NCBI RefSeq assembly: GCF_018070025.1
Contig: NZ_JAGPYQ010000001.1
Location: 5,270,001 to 5,334,000, forward strand
Source: Streptomyces liliiviolaceus
Lineage (GTDB): Bacteria; Actinomycetota; Actinomycetes; Streptomycetales; Streptomycetaceae
DNA: 64,000 bases
Reading direction: 5' to 3'
Shown here: one piece after another, positions 55,766-63,860 of the stretch
Position numbering within the stretch: the stretch's first letter is position 1
Layout of the letters: every line of letters starts with the position of its first letter
Notes under the pieces: generated by a model
Databases searched by the model: none
What the model saw: only the letters and a program-made list of their open reading frames with translations
What the model was told of the DNA's origin: nothing
Translations under genes and position numbers: made by a program

Positions 55766-55835
55766 AAAGCTGTGAGGGGCGGTCACCGCCGGCCCGCGCC
55801 GTTGACCTCGCCCTTCCCGACCAGACGGAGACCTC

Positions 55836-56594
55836 ATGGACACCGCCCCGCTCCCCGACGCGGACTCGCCCGCAGGCAAGGGCAAGGCGCTCGTCGACGA
55901 CACCGCGGCCGCGATCCGCGCGCGGATCCTCTCCGGCGAGATCCCCATCGGGGCGCAACTGCGCCAGGTCGAACTCGCGGAGCTGCTCGGCGTGAGCCGC
56001 ACTCCCGTGCGGGAGGCTCTGCGTCAGCTCCAGGCGGGCGGCCTCATCGAGGTGCTGCCCAACCGCGGTGCCGTGGTCCGCGTCCCCGCACCCTGGGAGG
56101 TCCGCGAGGCCTACGAGATCCGCGCCGAACTCGAAGGGCTCGCCTGCGTCCGCGCGGTCCGCGCGGTCACCCCGGAGGTACTGCGGGAACTGCGCGCGGC
56201 GAATGAGACGGTGCGTGCCGTGAGCGGCGGTCAGGCATCGAGTGAGAGCTCCCCGCCTTCCACGAGCGCCTCGCCCGCCCCGAACGCCTCGCCGTCCACC
56301 TCCGCGAACGACTGCTTCCACACACTGATCCACACCGTCGCCGGCAACAGGCGTCTCGCCCGGGCCATCAAGGACGTCAACGAGGCGTTTCCCCGTAATG
56401 TCTCCGCCCTGGTCCTCCAGGACAATCCCCGTCATCGCGAGGACAACATCCGCGAGCACGAGCGGATCGTCGAGGCGCTGGCCGCCGAGGACGCGGAGCG
56501 GGCGCGCAGTGAGATGAAGGCCCATGTCATCAGCGCGGGCGAGCAGTTGGCCCGCTGGTACGAGCAGCGGTCGGCCACGGTCTTCCGCGGCTGA
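55836..56594 (+). CDS. GntR-family regulator, FCD/VanR-like subgroup, 252 aa
   Basis: Residues ~22-90 form the GntR winged helix (LRQVELAELLGVSRTPVREA, LIEVLPNRGAVVRV). The C-terminal part is an FCD ligand domain; its metal region is NDCFHTLIHTVAGN. Between helices of that domain lies a Ser/Pro-rich insertion of ~30 residues (from SGGQASSESSPPS to PSTSAND), unusual for the family. Start ATG 55836. The TTGGATCC-type sites at three promoters of the island are its probable operators. The ligand is likely the substrate or an acid intermediate of the pathway. Confidence 0.92.
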   Translation: MDTAPLPDADSPAGKGKALVDDTAAAIRARILSGEIPIGAQLRQVELAELLGVSRTPVREALRQLQAGGLIEVLPNRGAVVRVPAPWEVREAYEIRAELEGLACVRAVRAVTPEVLRELRAANETVRAVSGGQASSESSPPSTSASPAPNASPSTSANDCFHTLIHTVAGNRRLARAIKDVNEAFPRNVSALVLQDNPRHREDNIREHERIVEALAAEDAERARSEMKAHVISAGEQLARWYEQRSATVFRG

Positions 56595-56620
56595 CCCGGC
56601 AGCCGGGCGGGTGCCGCGGG

Positions 56621-59200
56621 TCATCGCGTGGCTCCCGGTCCGGGGCGGTCGGTGATGCCCATCGCGGCCGGGGACAGGAAGTCCAGGTCCGGCCGCTCCT
56701 TGCCCTCCGTGAGATCCGCGAGCGCGGCGCCCAGCGCGGGCCCGAACTTGAAGCCGTGCCCGGAGCAGGCCGCCGCCACGAACACCCGTTCCTCGCCCGG
56801 GAGTCGGCCGACGGCGAAGCGGTTGTTCGGTGCCATGGTGTACCGGCAGGTGATCGTCTCCTCCACCGGTCCGTCGGCCGCCGGAAGGAACCGCGAGGCC
56901 AGTCCCAGGAGGCGGTCCCGCTCGGCCTCGGTGACCGGTCCGGCGGTCGTCGAGGGGTCCTCCGGCGGCCCGTGGTCCAAGCCGATCTTGACGCCGGCTC
57001 CGCCGAAGGCCGGGATGCCGTACAGCAGCCCGACATCCGGTACGTCGACGGAGAACGCGCCCAGCAGCGGCGGCTCCAGCAGGTGGCGCCGTGAGGAGCC
57101 GAGGTGCACGTTCACGATCCGCACCACGCTCAGCGGCCCGGCGAAGGCGGGGAGCAGTTCGCCGGTCCAGGGGCCCGCGCAGACGACCAGCCGGTCCGCG
57201 TGCAGGACGCCCTGGTCCGTGTCCACGCGTACGCCCTCACCGTCCCGGTGCCAGGCGAGCACGGTGCGGCCGTCGCGCCGGTCCACGCCGTGCCCGCGGC
57301 CGAGTGCCGCCAGTGCGGTGAGCGAGGCCTGGGCGTCGATGACACCGGCGGCCGGATCGTGCACCGCGGTGAAGCCCTCGCACAGGCGCAGCCCGGGGAA
57401 GAGTTCGGCGGCACGGGTGTGGTCGACGTTCTCGCAGCCGGGGCCGCGCAGGGTGCCGGGGGCGTCGACCGCCCTGGCGTACAGGCCGCCCGTGGTGGTC
57501 ACCAGCCGTTGTCCGGCCGCGAGTTCGAGTTCGTCCCAGGCGCTGTAGGCGGTGTCGACCAAGCCGTCCCAGACCTCGGCGGGGTAGGCCCGCCGGATCA
57601 TCCGCGTCCGGCCGTGCGAGGAGCCCTCGGTGTGTCCCGCGGGGAACCGGTCGAGGTGGATCACGCTCGCTCCGCGCGCCGCCAACTGCCAGGCGGCGGA
57701 CGAGCCGTGGATGCCGGCCCCGACGACGATCACATCGGCCCTGTCACCGACGGGTCCCGTCGGCCGGGCGGGGGCGGGCCGGGAGACGGCCGCCGGATCG
57801 TACGGGGGCTCGGAGGGCGTCGCCGATGCGGGCGCGGGCTCGACGGCGGTCACCGGGGCGTCGGCGGCGGCGCCGGAGATTGCCGGGCCATGGGCCGCCG
57901 TCCCGCCGCCCCTGCGCCGGCGTTCCCGTGCGGTCAGCGCCGCGACGAGCGCGTCCACGTCGTCCTCGCTGTTGTAGACGTGCAGCGAGGCGCGCGCGAC
58001 CCGCTCCAGACCGCGTCTGCCCAGGTCCCACTGGCCGTGCGAGGCGGGCACGGTCGTCAGTCTGAAGCCGGTGGCCCGCAGGTCCCGTACGGTCCGGCGG
58101 GGGTCCTCGTCCTCGCGCAGGAAGGTCACGATGCCCGAGGCCGCCGCCGACGGGTCGGTCCGCCGGATGCCCGGTACGTCCGACAGTCCGGCCCGCAACC
58201 GCTCGGCCAGCTCCGTCACATGGTCGCGGATACGTGCGACGCCGAGGCCGAGTGCCTCGTCCAGGGCCGTGCCCAGGCCCAGTCGCAGGGCATGGGAGGA
58301 CTCCCAGGTCTCGTACCGGCGCGCCCCCGGCACCACCTCGTACCCATAGGCCGACGACCACTGGGCACCGCGTACGTCCGGAGCGGCGGGCCGCGCTCTC
58401 TCCCGCAGCTCCCGGTCCACGTACAGCAGACCCGTGCCGCGCGGGCCGCGCAGGAACTTGCGGCCGGTGGCGACGACGATGCCGCAGCGCATCTCCTCGA
58501 CGTCGACCGGGAGTTGGCCCAGCGACTGCGTCGCGTCCAGCAGTAGCGGCACCCCCGCGCGGGCGGCCAGCTCGCCGACGGCGGCCACCGGCTCCACCAG
58601 TCCGGAGGACGTGGGGACATGGGCGACGGTCACGAGCGCCGCCGGTTCGCGCAGGGCCGTCTCCAGCGCGCCGAGGTCGACCTGTCCGCTCGCGTCGGCG
58701 GGCAGGACCTCCAGCACGATGCCGTGCGAGTCGCGCATCTCCAGCAGGTGCAGGGCGGAGCTGACATAGGTGGAGGGCGAGGCCAGGACGCGATCGCCCG
58801 CCTTGAGACGCAGGGCTCCCAGCGCCCGTTGCCAGGCGGTGGAGGCGCTGTCCATCAGGGCGATGTCCTGGGGCGCCGCGCCGATCAGCCGGGCCGCCGA
58901 GTGGTACACCGCCTCCGTGCGGTCGGCCAGCGCCTCGGCCGCCTCGTAACCGCCGAGCAGGGACTCCAGGCGCAGATGGTCGGTGACGGCGGCCAGGGTC
59001 GCGGCGCTGGGCAGCGCCGATCCGGCCGCGTTCATGTGGTGGGCGTGGCGCATACCGGGGGTGGCGGCGCGCAGTGCCGCGACGTCGAGTGCGGGCCCGC
59101 CGGGCCGCGGAGGGGGGACGGTGACCGCGGTCGTGCCGGTGCCGGGGGTCGTGTCGGTACCGGGAGTCATGTCGGTGCCGGAAGTCGTGTCGGTGCTCAT
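56621..59200 (-). CDS. fusion: class V aminotransferase + FAD-dependent amine oxidase (MSOX-like), 859 aa
   Basis: Residues ~30-425 are a fold-type I class V aminotransferase: VPLLLDATQSLGQLPVDVEE and the PLP lysine Lys248 in ATGRKFLRGPRGTG. A Pro/Ala/Thr-rich linker of ~50 residues follows. Residues ~485-859 are a monomeric-sarcosine-oxidase-like flavoprotein: DVIVVGAGIHGSSAAW, Cys785 in ITCRYTM, which aligns with the Cys that binds FAD covalently in sarcosine oxidase, and ACSGHGFKFGPALG. The reading frame is unbroken and ATG 59200 overlaps the aldehyde dehydrogenase stop by 4 nt. Joining the two enzymes suggests channelling of an amine or imine between them. The first ~25 residues are a TGTD-type repeat. 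Confidence 0.9.
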   Translation of the reverse strand: MSTDTTSGTDMTPGTDTTPGTGTTAVTVPPPRPGGPALDVAALRAATPGMRHAHHMNAAGSALPSAATLAAVTDHLRLESLLGGYEAAEALADRTEAVYHSAARLIGAAPQDIALMDSASTAWQRALGALRLKAGDRVLASPSTYVSSALHLLEMRDSHGIVLEVLPADASGQVDLGALETALREPAALVTVAHVPTSSGLVEPVAAVGELAARAGVPLLLDATQSLGQLPVDVEEMRCGIVVATGRKFLRGPRGTGLLYVDRELRERARPAAPDVRGAQWSSAYGYEVVPGARRYETWESSHALRLGLGTALDEALGLGVARIRDHVTELAERLRAGLSDVPGIRRTDPSAAASGIVTFLREDEDPRRTVRDLRATGFRLTTVPASHGQWDLGRRGLERVARASLHVYNSEDDVDALVAALTARERRRRGGGTAAHGPAISGAAADAPVTAVEPAPASATPSEPPYDPAAVSRPAPARPTGPVGDRADVIVVGAGIHGSSAAWQLAARGASVIHLDRFPAGHTEGSSHGRTRMIRRAYPAEVWDGLVDTAYSAWDELELAAGQRLVTTTGGLYARAVDAPGTLRGPGCENVDHTRAAELFPGLRLCEGFTAVHDPAAGVIDAQASLTALAALGRGHGVDRRDGRTVLAWHRDGEGVRVDTDQGVLHADRLVVCAGPWTGELLPAFAGPLSVVRIVNVHLGSSRRHLLEPPLLGAFSVDVPDVGLLYGIPAFGGAGVKIGLDHGPPEDPSTTAGPVTEAERDRLLGLASRFLPAADGPVEETITCRYTMAPNNRFAVGRLPGEERVFVAAACSGHGFKFGPALGAALADLTEGKERPDLDFLSPAAMGITDRPGPGATR

Positions 59201-60666
59201 AGTGCGACGACCACCGCCTTCCGCTCGCAGTAGGAGTACAGGGCGTCGTCGCCCAGGTCCCGGCCCAGGCCCGAGTCGCCGACGCCGCCGAAGGGCAGCG
59301 CCGGGTCGAAGATGTTGTAGGTGTTGATCCAGACCGTTCCGGCGCGCAGCCGCGCGGCCATGCGGTGGGCGCGGGAGAGGTCCCTGGTCCATACGCCGGC
59401 GGCGAGCCCGTAGGAGGTGTCGTTGCCGATGGCGACGGCTTCGTCGTCGTCCTCGAAGGGGATCACGCCCACCACGGGGCCGAAGATCTCCTCGCGGGCG
59501 ATCCGCATGCTGTTGGTGACGTTCGTGAACAGCGCGGGTTCGACGAAGTAGCCCGGCCGGTCCGGTACTTGACCGCCCGTCACCAGTTTCGCGCCTTCGG
59601 CGACACCGGCCTCGACGTAGGACAGGACCTGGGTCCGCTGTTCCTCCGAGACCAGTGGGCCGACGGTGATCCCGCCGTCCAGGCCGTTGCCGACGGGGAC
59701 CTTGCGCACCGCGTCGGCCAGGCGCTCCTCCATCTCCGCCAGGACGGAACGCTGGACGAGCAGCCTGCTGCCGGCCGTACACATCTGTCCGGAGTGGCCG
59801 AAGGCGGCGCGCATCGCGGTGACGACGGCGGCGTCCAGGTCGGCGTCGGCGAAGACGATGTGGGGGCTCTTGCCGCCGAGTTCGAGGGTGAGGCGCTTGA
59901 CGGTGGGGGCGGCGGCGCCCATCACGGTCCGGCCGACCTCGGTGGAGCCGGTGAAGGACACCTTGGCGACCCCCGGGTGCGCGGTGAGCGCGGCACCCAC
60001 CTCGCCGTCGCCGGTGAGGACGTTGAGCACGCCCGCCGGCAGACCCGCCTCCTCGCACAGGGCGGCGACGCGGAGCATGGTCAGCGGGGTCTGCTCGGCG
60101 GGTTTGACCACGACGGTGCAGCCCGCGGCGAGGGCGGGCGCCAGCTTGAAGCAGCCGGTCATGACGGGGAAGTTCCACGGCAGGATCAGCGCGGCCACCC
60201 CGACGGGTTCGGGCACGGTGTAGACGTGGTGGCCCTGGTCGAGGGGCACGACCGTGCCGGCCAGCCGGGCGGGGGCGCCCGCGAAGTGCCGGAACGTCCT
60301 GGCGCTCATCGCGGTGTCGGCGCGCGAGCGTTCGATCGGTTTGCCGTTGTCGAGGGTCTCCAGCACCGCCAGTTCCTCGGCGTGCTCCTCGATCAGCTCG
60401 GCGATCCGGTGCAGTACACGGCTCCGCTCGGCGACGGGCAGAGCGCGCCAGCGGCCGTCCTCGTGCGCCCGGGAGGCCGCGGCCACGGCGTCGTCGACGT
60501 CCTGCGGGGTGGCCTGGGCGACCCGGCTCAGGACGGTCTCCGAGGCGGGGTCGACGACGGGGAACGTCCGGCGGTCGCCGGGAGCGATCCACCGTCCGTC
60601 GACGAGGAAGGGTTCCAGCGGCGCGGGCCGGGCGTTGAAGGCGGGTCGGGCCTTGATCGTGGTCAT
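59197..60666 (-). CDS. NAD(P)-dependent aldehyde dehydrogenase, 489 aa
   Basis: Complete ALDH. LILPWNFPVM and FTGSTEVGRTVM bind the cofactor, the Glu of LELGGKSP is the general base and the Cys of GQMCTAGSR is the nucleophile. It resembles gamma-aminobutyraldehyde or betaine-aldehyde type dehydrogenases. ATG 60666; its stop overlaps the fusion gene start. It would oxidise the aldehyde made by the amine oxidases to an acid, as PuuC does in the putrescine pathway. Confidence 0.93.
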   Translation of the reverse strand: MTTIKARPAFNARPAPLEPFLVDGRWIAPGDRRTFPVVDPASETVLSRVAQATPQDVDDAVAAASRAHEDGRWRALPVAERSRVLHRIAELIEEHAEELAVLETLDNGKPIERSRADTAMSARTFRHFAGAPARLAGTVVPLDQGHHVYTVPEPVGVAALILPWNFPVMTGCFKLAPALAAGCTVVVKPAEQTPLTMLRVAALCEEAGLPAGVLNVLTGDGEVGAALTAHPGVAKVSFTGSTEVGRTVMGAAAPTVKRLTLELGGKSPHIVFADADLDAAVVTAMRAAFGHSGQMCTAGSRLLVQRSVLAEMEERLADAVRKVPVGNGLDGGITVGPLVSEEQRTQVLSYVEAGVAEGAKLVTGGQVPDRPGYFVEPALFTNVTNSMRIAREEIFGPVVGVIPFEDDDEAVAIGNDTSYGLAAGVWTRDLSRAHRMAARLRAGTVWINTYNIFDPALPFGGVGDSGLGRDLGDDALYSYCERKAVVVAL

Positions 60667-60756
60667 GGCGTCTTCCGTGTGGGTCGGCCGGCCACGGAGG
60701 ACCGGAGTGCGGTGCGGAGGCGGTCGGCGTGCGGCATGTGGCATGCCGCACGCGGC

Positions 60757-62310
60757 TCAGACGAGGTCGAGGTATTCGCGCTGCTCCCAGTCCGAGACAT
60801 GCGCCAGGTAGCGCGCGAACTCCGCGCGTTTGATCGTGGTGAGCCAGGAGACGACGTCCTCGCCGAGCGCCTCGGCGAACACCGGGTCCGCGTCGAGCGC
60901 GTCCAGCGCCTGGGCGAGCGAACCGGGCAGACCGCGGGCCCCTGGGTCGTACGGATCGGTGGTCGGCGGGCCCGGGTCGAGCCGCCGGGCTATCCCGTCC
61001 ATCCCGCTGACCACCTGCGAGGCGATGTACAGGTACGGGTTCGCCGCCGGCTCGCCGGATCTGTTCTCCAGCCGGGCGCCTCCCCCTCCCTGTGCGCCGA
61101 CGACCCGCACCATGGCGCCCTTGTTGTCGATGCCCCACACCACCCGGTCGGGGGCCAGGGACATCGGCAGGTACCGCTTGTAGCCGTTGACGGTGGGCGT
61201 GGTGAAGACGGTGGCGGCGGGGGCGTGTTCCAGCAGTCCGGCGAGGTAGTGCCGGCCCACCGGTGACAGCGCTTCCCCCTTCCATGACTCCCCCGGCTGC
61301 GGGCCGGGCGCCGGATCGAAGGCGGCCTCGCCGGTCGCCCGGGAGCGCAGCGACTGGTGCAGATGCCAGCCGCTCGACGCGGTCCCCGCCACGGCGGGCC
61401 GCGCCATGAACGTCGCGTGGTAGCCGTGCCTGCGGCAGATCTGCCGCACCGCCGCACGGGCCAGCAGCGCGTCGTCCGCCGCCCGCGCCCCGCCCCGCGC
61501 GTCGAGAGTCAGCTCCAGCTGACTGGGCCCGAACTCCAACTCCAGGGAACGCAACGGCAGATCGAGTCCCGTGAGCCCCCGGTGGAGCAGGTCCACGATC
61601 TCGTCGAGCCGGTCCAGCCCCTCCTCGTGCAGCAGTTGCGAGCCGCCGCTCAGCGGCTCGACCTCCGGTGCGGGGCCGGGGGCGCCCGGCCGTCCCACAC
61701 CCACCGCCGCGGCCCCCGAAGCACGGGACACGGGGCGGTACACATGGAACTCCAGCTCCACACCGACCGTGAGGTCGTACCCCGTGTCCGCCAGCGCGGC
61801 CAGCCTGTCGCGCAGCAGGCCTCGGGAGCAGAACGCCGCCGGGGTGCCGTCGGGGTGGTAGAGGTCGCACAGGATCCACCCCGTGCGCTCGGCCCACGGC
61901 AGCACCCGGAACGTCGTCATGTCCGGCACCAGCACGATGTCGCCGGCCCCGGTGAAGCGCCCGCCGGCCAAGCCGTCGCCGCCCGCGAAGACGGGAAAGA
62001 CCGTCCGGCCGGAGGTGTCCTTCAGCAGCAGGGAGGACGGCGCGGTGACACCCGAGCGCAGGGCGCCGGGCACCGCCTCCCGTGTCAGCGTCTTGCCCCG
62101 CAGCACGCCGTGCTGGTCGGCGAAGGAGAAGCGCACCTTGTCCAGGCCGAGTTCGTCGATCACCCGGCGTACGTGTCCGGCGGCCACGTACTGCCGCTCG
62201 TCCCACAGGCCGTGCCGCTCGACGAAGCCGCCCGCTCCGGCGGAGGTCAGCGGGCGGGCACCGGGGCCGTCGCCGCCCTGTGCCCGCGGCCGCTCGTCAG
62301 CGCTGCGCAC
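60757..62310 (-). CDS. glutamine-synthetase-like gamma-glutamyl-amine ligase, 517 aa
   Basis: Type III-like glutamine synthetase fold: VRFSFADQHGVLRGKTL near the N-terminus, VGVELEFHVY (metal ligands), SSGWHLHQSL and GIDNKGAMVRVVG (substrate site), and an ending that closes with EYLDLV. The usual GS regulatory Tyr is not evident. Relatives such as PuuA, IpuC and AtdA1 attach glutamate to putrescine, isopropylamine or aniline, not to ammonia. GTG 62310 overlaps the Rieske gene stop by 14 nt. It probably gamma-glutamylates the substrate amine so that the following oxidations can proceed. Confidence 0.88.
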   Translation of the reverse strand: MRSADERPRAQGGDGPGARPLTSAGAGGFVERHGLWDERQYVAAGHVRRVIDELGLDKVRFSFADQHGVLRGKTLTREAVPGALRSGVTAPSSLLLKDTSGRTVFPVFAGGDGLAGGRFTGAGDIVLVPDMTTFRVLPWAERTGWILCDLYHPDGTPAAFCSRGLLRDRLAALADTGYDLTVGVELEFHVYRPVSRASGAAAVGVGRPGAPGPAPEVEPLSGGSQLLHEEGLDRLDEIVDLLHRGLTGLDLPLRSLELEFGPSQLELTLDARGGARAADDALLARAAVRQICRRHGYHATFMARPAVAGTASSGWHLHQSLRSRATGEAAFDPAPGPQPGESWKGEALSPVGRHYLAGLLEHAPAATVFTTPTVNGYKRYLPMSLAPDRVVWGIDNKGAMVRVVGAQGGGGARLENRSGEPAANPYLYIASQVVSGMDGIARRLDPGPPTTDPYDPGARGLPGSLAQALDALDADPVFAEALGEDVVSWLTTIKRAEFARYLAHVSDWEQREYLDLV

Positions 62311-63676
62311 GGGGCACCTCCCGCCCGGCCCACGGGGATCTCGCGCGCCGCTCCGACTCCCGTAGCCGCCACGCCTGTTCCCAGCCGTCCGCGGGCGTGA
62401 TGGTGTCGATGGCCAGGGGCCCGGTCAGTTCCTCGGCCTCCCGCGTGTCGAGCGGCAGACCGGGCACCGGATTGCCGCTCTCGAACGAGGTGATCGCCTT
62501 GAGCAGGAGCCTGCGGTTGGCGGTCACGGCGCGGTCGGACACCCCGAGCCGCTCGACGGTCCGGTCCTGGACGGGCCCCATGCTCTCCACGGCCCACTGG
62601 TCATGGACGTTGATGTCAAGACCCATACCGGTGTACGTGAGTTCCCGCTGCTCCGCGGGGTCGAAGCCCCAGTCGTTCGTACGGTTGCGCAGCGGCCGGT
62701 AGTCGGGGAGCGAGACCTCGGCCAGGCGCTGGGCCAGCAGCGTCTCCTGGTCGGTGACCTCCTCGAAGTCGTAGAGGATCATGAACCAGTAGTGGTTCTC
62801 GTCGTCGATCGGGACGTGCCACTGACAGAAGGCCTTGCCGTTGCCGAAGGGCACCACGAAGGCGTTGGGGAACACCAGGTTGGTGATCCGTACGTGCCTG
62901 ACGTCGTCGGTGAGGTCGCGCAGCGCGAAGACCCGCAGTCCGTGCTCGGCGCTCTCCACCTCGATGTCCGGGCGGAAGCTGTCCCCCACGAGTTCCGAGA
63001 GCTTCTTCCCGGTGCCCTCCACCTCCTCGCTGAACTGCTGCCCGTACACCTCGCGCGGGTCCTCGCCCACGAAGCGGTGCAGGAAGGAGACATGGCTCGG
63101 GTCGATCCCGCCTTCCACCCCCTGCAGCCAGTTGCACTCCCACCAGCCCTTGAAGGCGAAGGTGTACTCCTCGGGGGCACGGAAGCAGTCGTACGCCGGG
63201 AAGGGCGGCGGGTCGCCGGTGCCGAGGTAGGCGAAGACGATGCCGTTGCGCTCCACGCAGGGGTAGCTCGGGATGCGCACCTTGGCGGCGAAGTTGCTGT
63301 GCTCCGGCTCCGCGGGCTGTTCGAGGCAGCGGCCGTCCGGCCCGTACAGCCAGCCGTGGTAGAGGCATCGCAGCCCGCCGTTCTCCCGGCGTCCGAAGGA
63401 GAGGTCGACGCCCCGGTGGGCGCAGTACCGTCCGACGAGCCCCCACCCGCCGGTCCCGGCCGCCTCCTCCGTGGCGTTCGCGTCGTCCGCGTCGTCCGCG
63501 TCGTCCCGGCGGAAGAGGACCAGGTCCTCGCTCATGATGCGGATCGCCTTGACCGGTCGCTCGTCGGACATCTCCGAGACGAGGGCGACCGGCTGCCAGT
63601 AGGCGCGCATGAGCTGCCCGAGGGGCGTGCCCGGACCAGTGCGCGTCACGCGCTCGTTGTCCTCGCGTCTCAGCAT
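62297..63676 (-). CDS. Rieske non-heme iron oxygenase, VanA-like, 459 aa
   Basis: Rieske cluster ligands are Cys85, His87, Cys104 and His107 (RYCAHRGVDL and RCLYHGWLYG). The catalytic iron site is seen in LQGVEGGIDPSHVSFLH. Overall order and length match phenoxybenzoate/vanillate-type monooxygenases (VanA). An acidic repeat DDADDADDA at residues ~57-66 comes from a 9-bp DNA repeat (63480-63506). No ferredoxin/reductase partner (VanB-like) lies in the window. First gene of the operon with the ligase; a perfect VanR-like operator lies 31 bp upstream of the start. Probably performs an O- or N-dealkylation or hydroxylation. Confidence 0.92.
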   Translation of the reverse strand: MLRREDNERVTRTGPGTPLGQLMRAYWQPVALVSEMSDERPVKAIRIMSEDLVLFRRDDADDADDANATEEAAGTGGWGLVGRYCAHRGVDLSFGRRENGGLRCLYHGWLYGPDGRCLEQPAEPEHSNFAAKVRIPSYPCVERNGIVFAYLGTGDPPPFPAYDCFRAPEEYTFAFKGWWECNWLQGVEGGIDPSHVSFLHRFVGEDPREVYGQQFSEEVEGTGKKLSELVGDSFRPDIEVESAEHGLRVFALRDLTDDVRHVRITNLVFPNAFVVPFGNGKAFCQWHVPIDDENHYWFMILYDFEEVTDQETLLAQRLAEVSLPDYRPLRNRTNDWGFDPAEQRELTYTGMGLDINVHDQWAVESMGPVQDRTVERLGVSDRAVTANRRLLLKAITSFESGNPVPGLPLDTREAEELTGPLAIDTITPADGWEQAWRLRESERRARSPWAGREVPRAQR

Positions 63677-63706
63677 CGCTCACCTCGTGCATCCGATTGC
63701 TTATTG

Positions 63707-63718
63707 ATTGGATCCAAT
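63707..63718. promoter_or_regulatory. perfect GntR/VanR-type operator ATTGGATCCAAT
   Basis: A perfect 12-bp palindrome 31 bp before the Rieske oxygenase start. A half-site-like AGATCCAAAG lies at 63731-63740. As I recall, the same 12-mer is the published operator of Caulobacter VanR, a GntR/FCD repressor of vanillate demethylase genes. Confidence 0.8.
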
Positions 63719-63860
63719 GCTTACACATCGAGATCCAAAGCGACAGGGTCAAATTTTCGAGAGCCACACCGGGTCCGCCTCGATCGGGCGACCGGACCCT
63801 CAACTCCGTTGCTATGATGACGACTTGGGCGGGCGGCTCACCGTCTCGCCGACACCGGCG

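Noticed and set aside
59197..60744. longer aldehyde dehydrogenase start at 60744
   Set aside because: The extra 26 residues are low complexity and the ATG at 60666 begins the normal family N-terminus.
56621..62206. 1861-codon frame on the minus strand spanning the fusion gene, ALDH and ligase
   Set aside because: Only the part from 59200 downwards is real. Upstream of that the frame crosses the ALDH and ligase genes out of phase and encodes Arg-rich nonsense.
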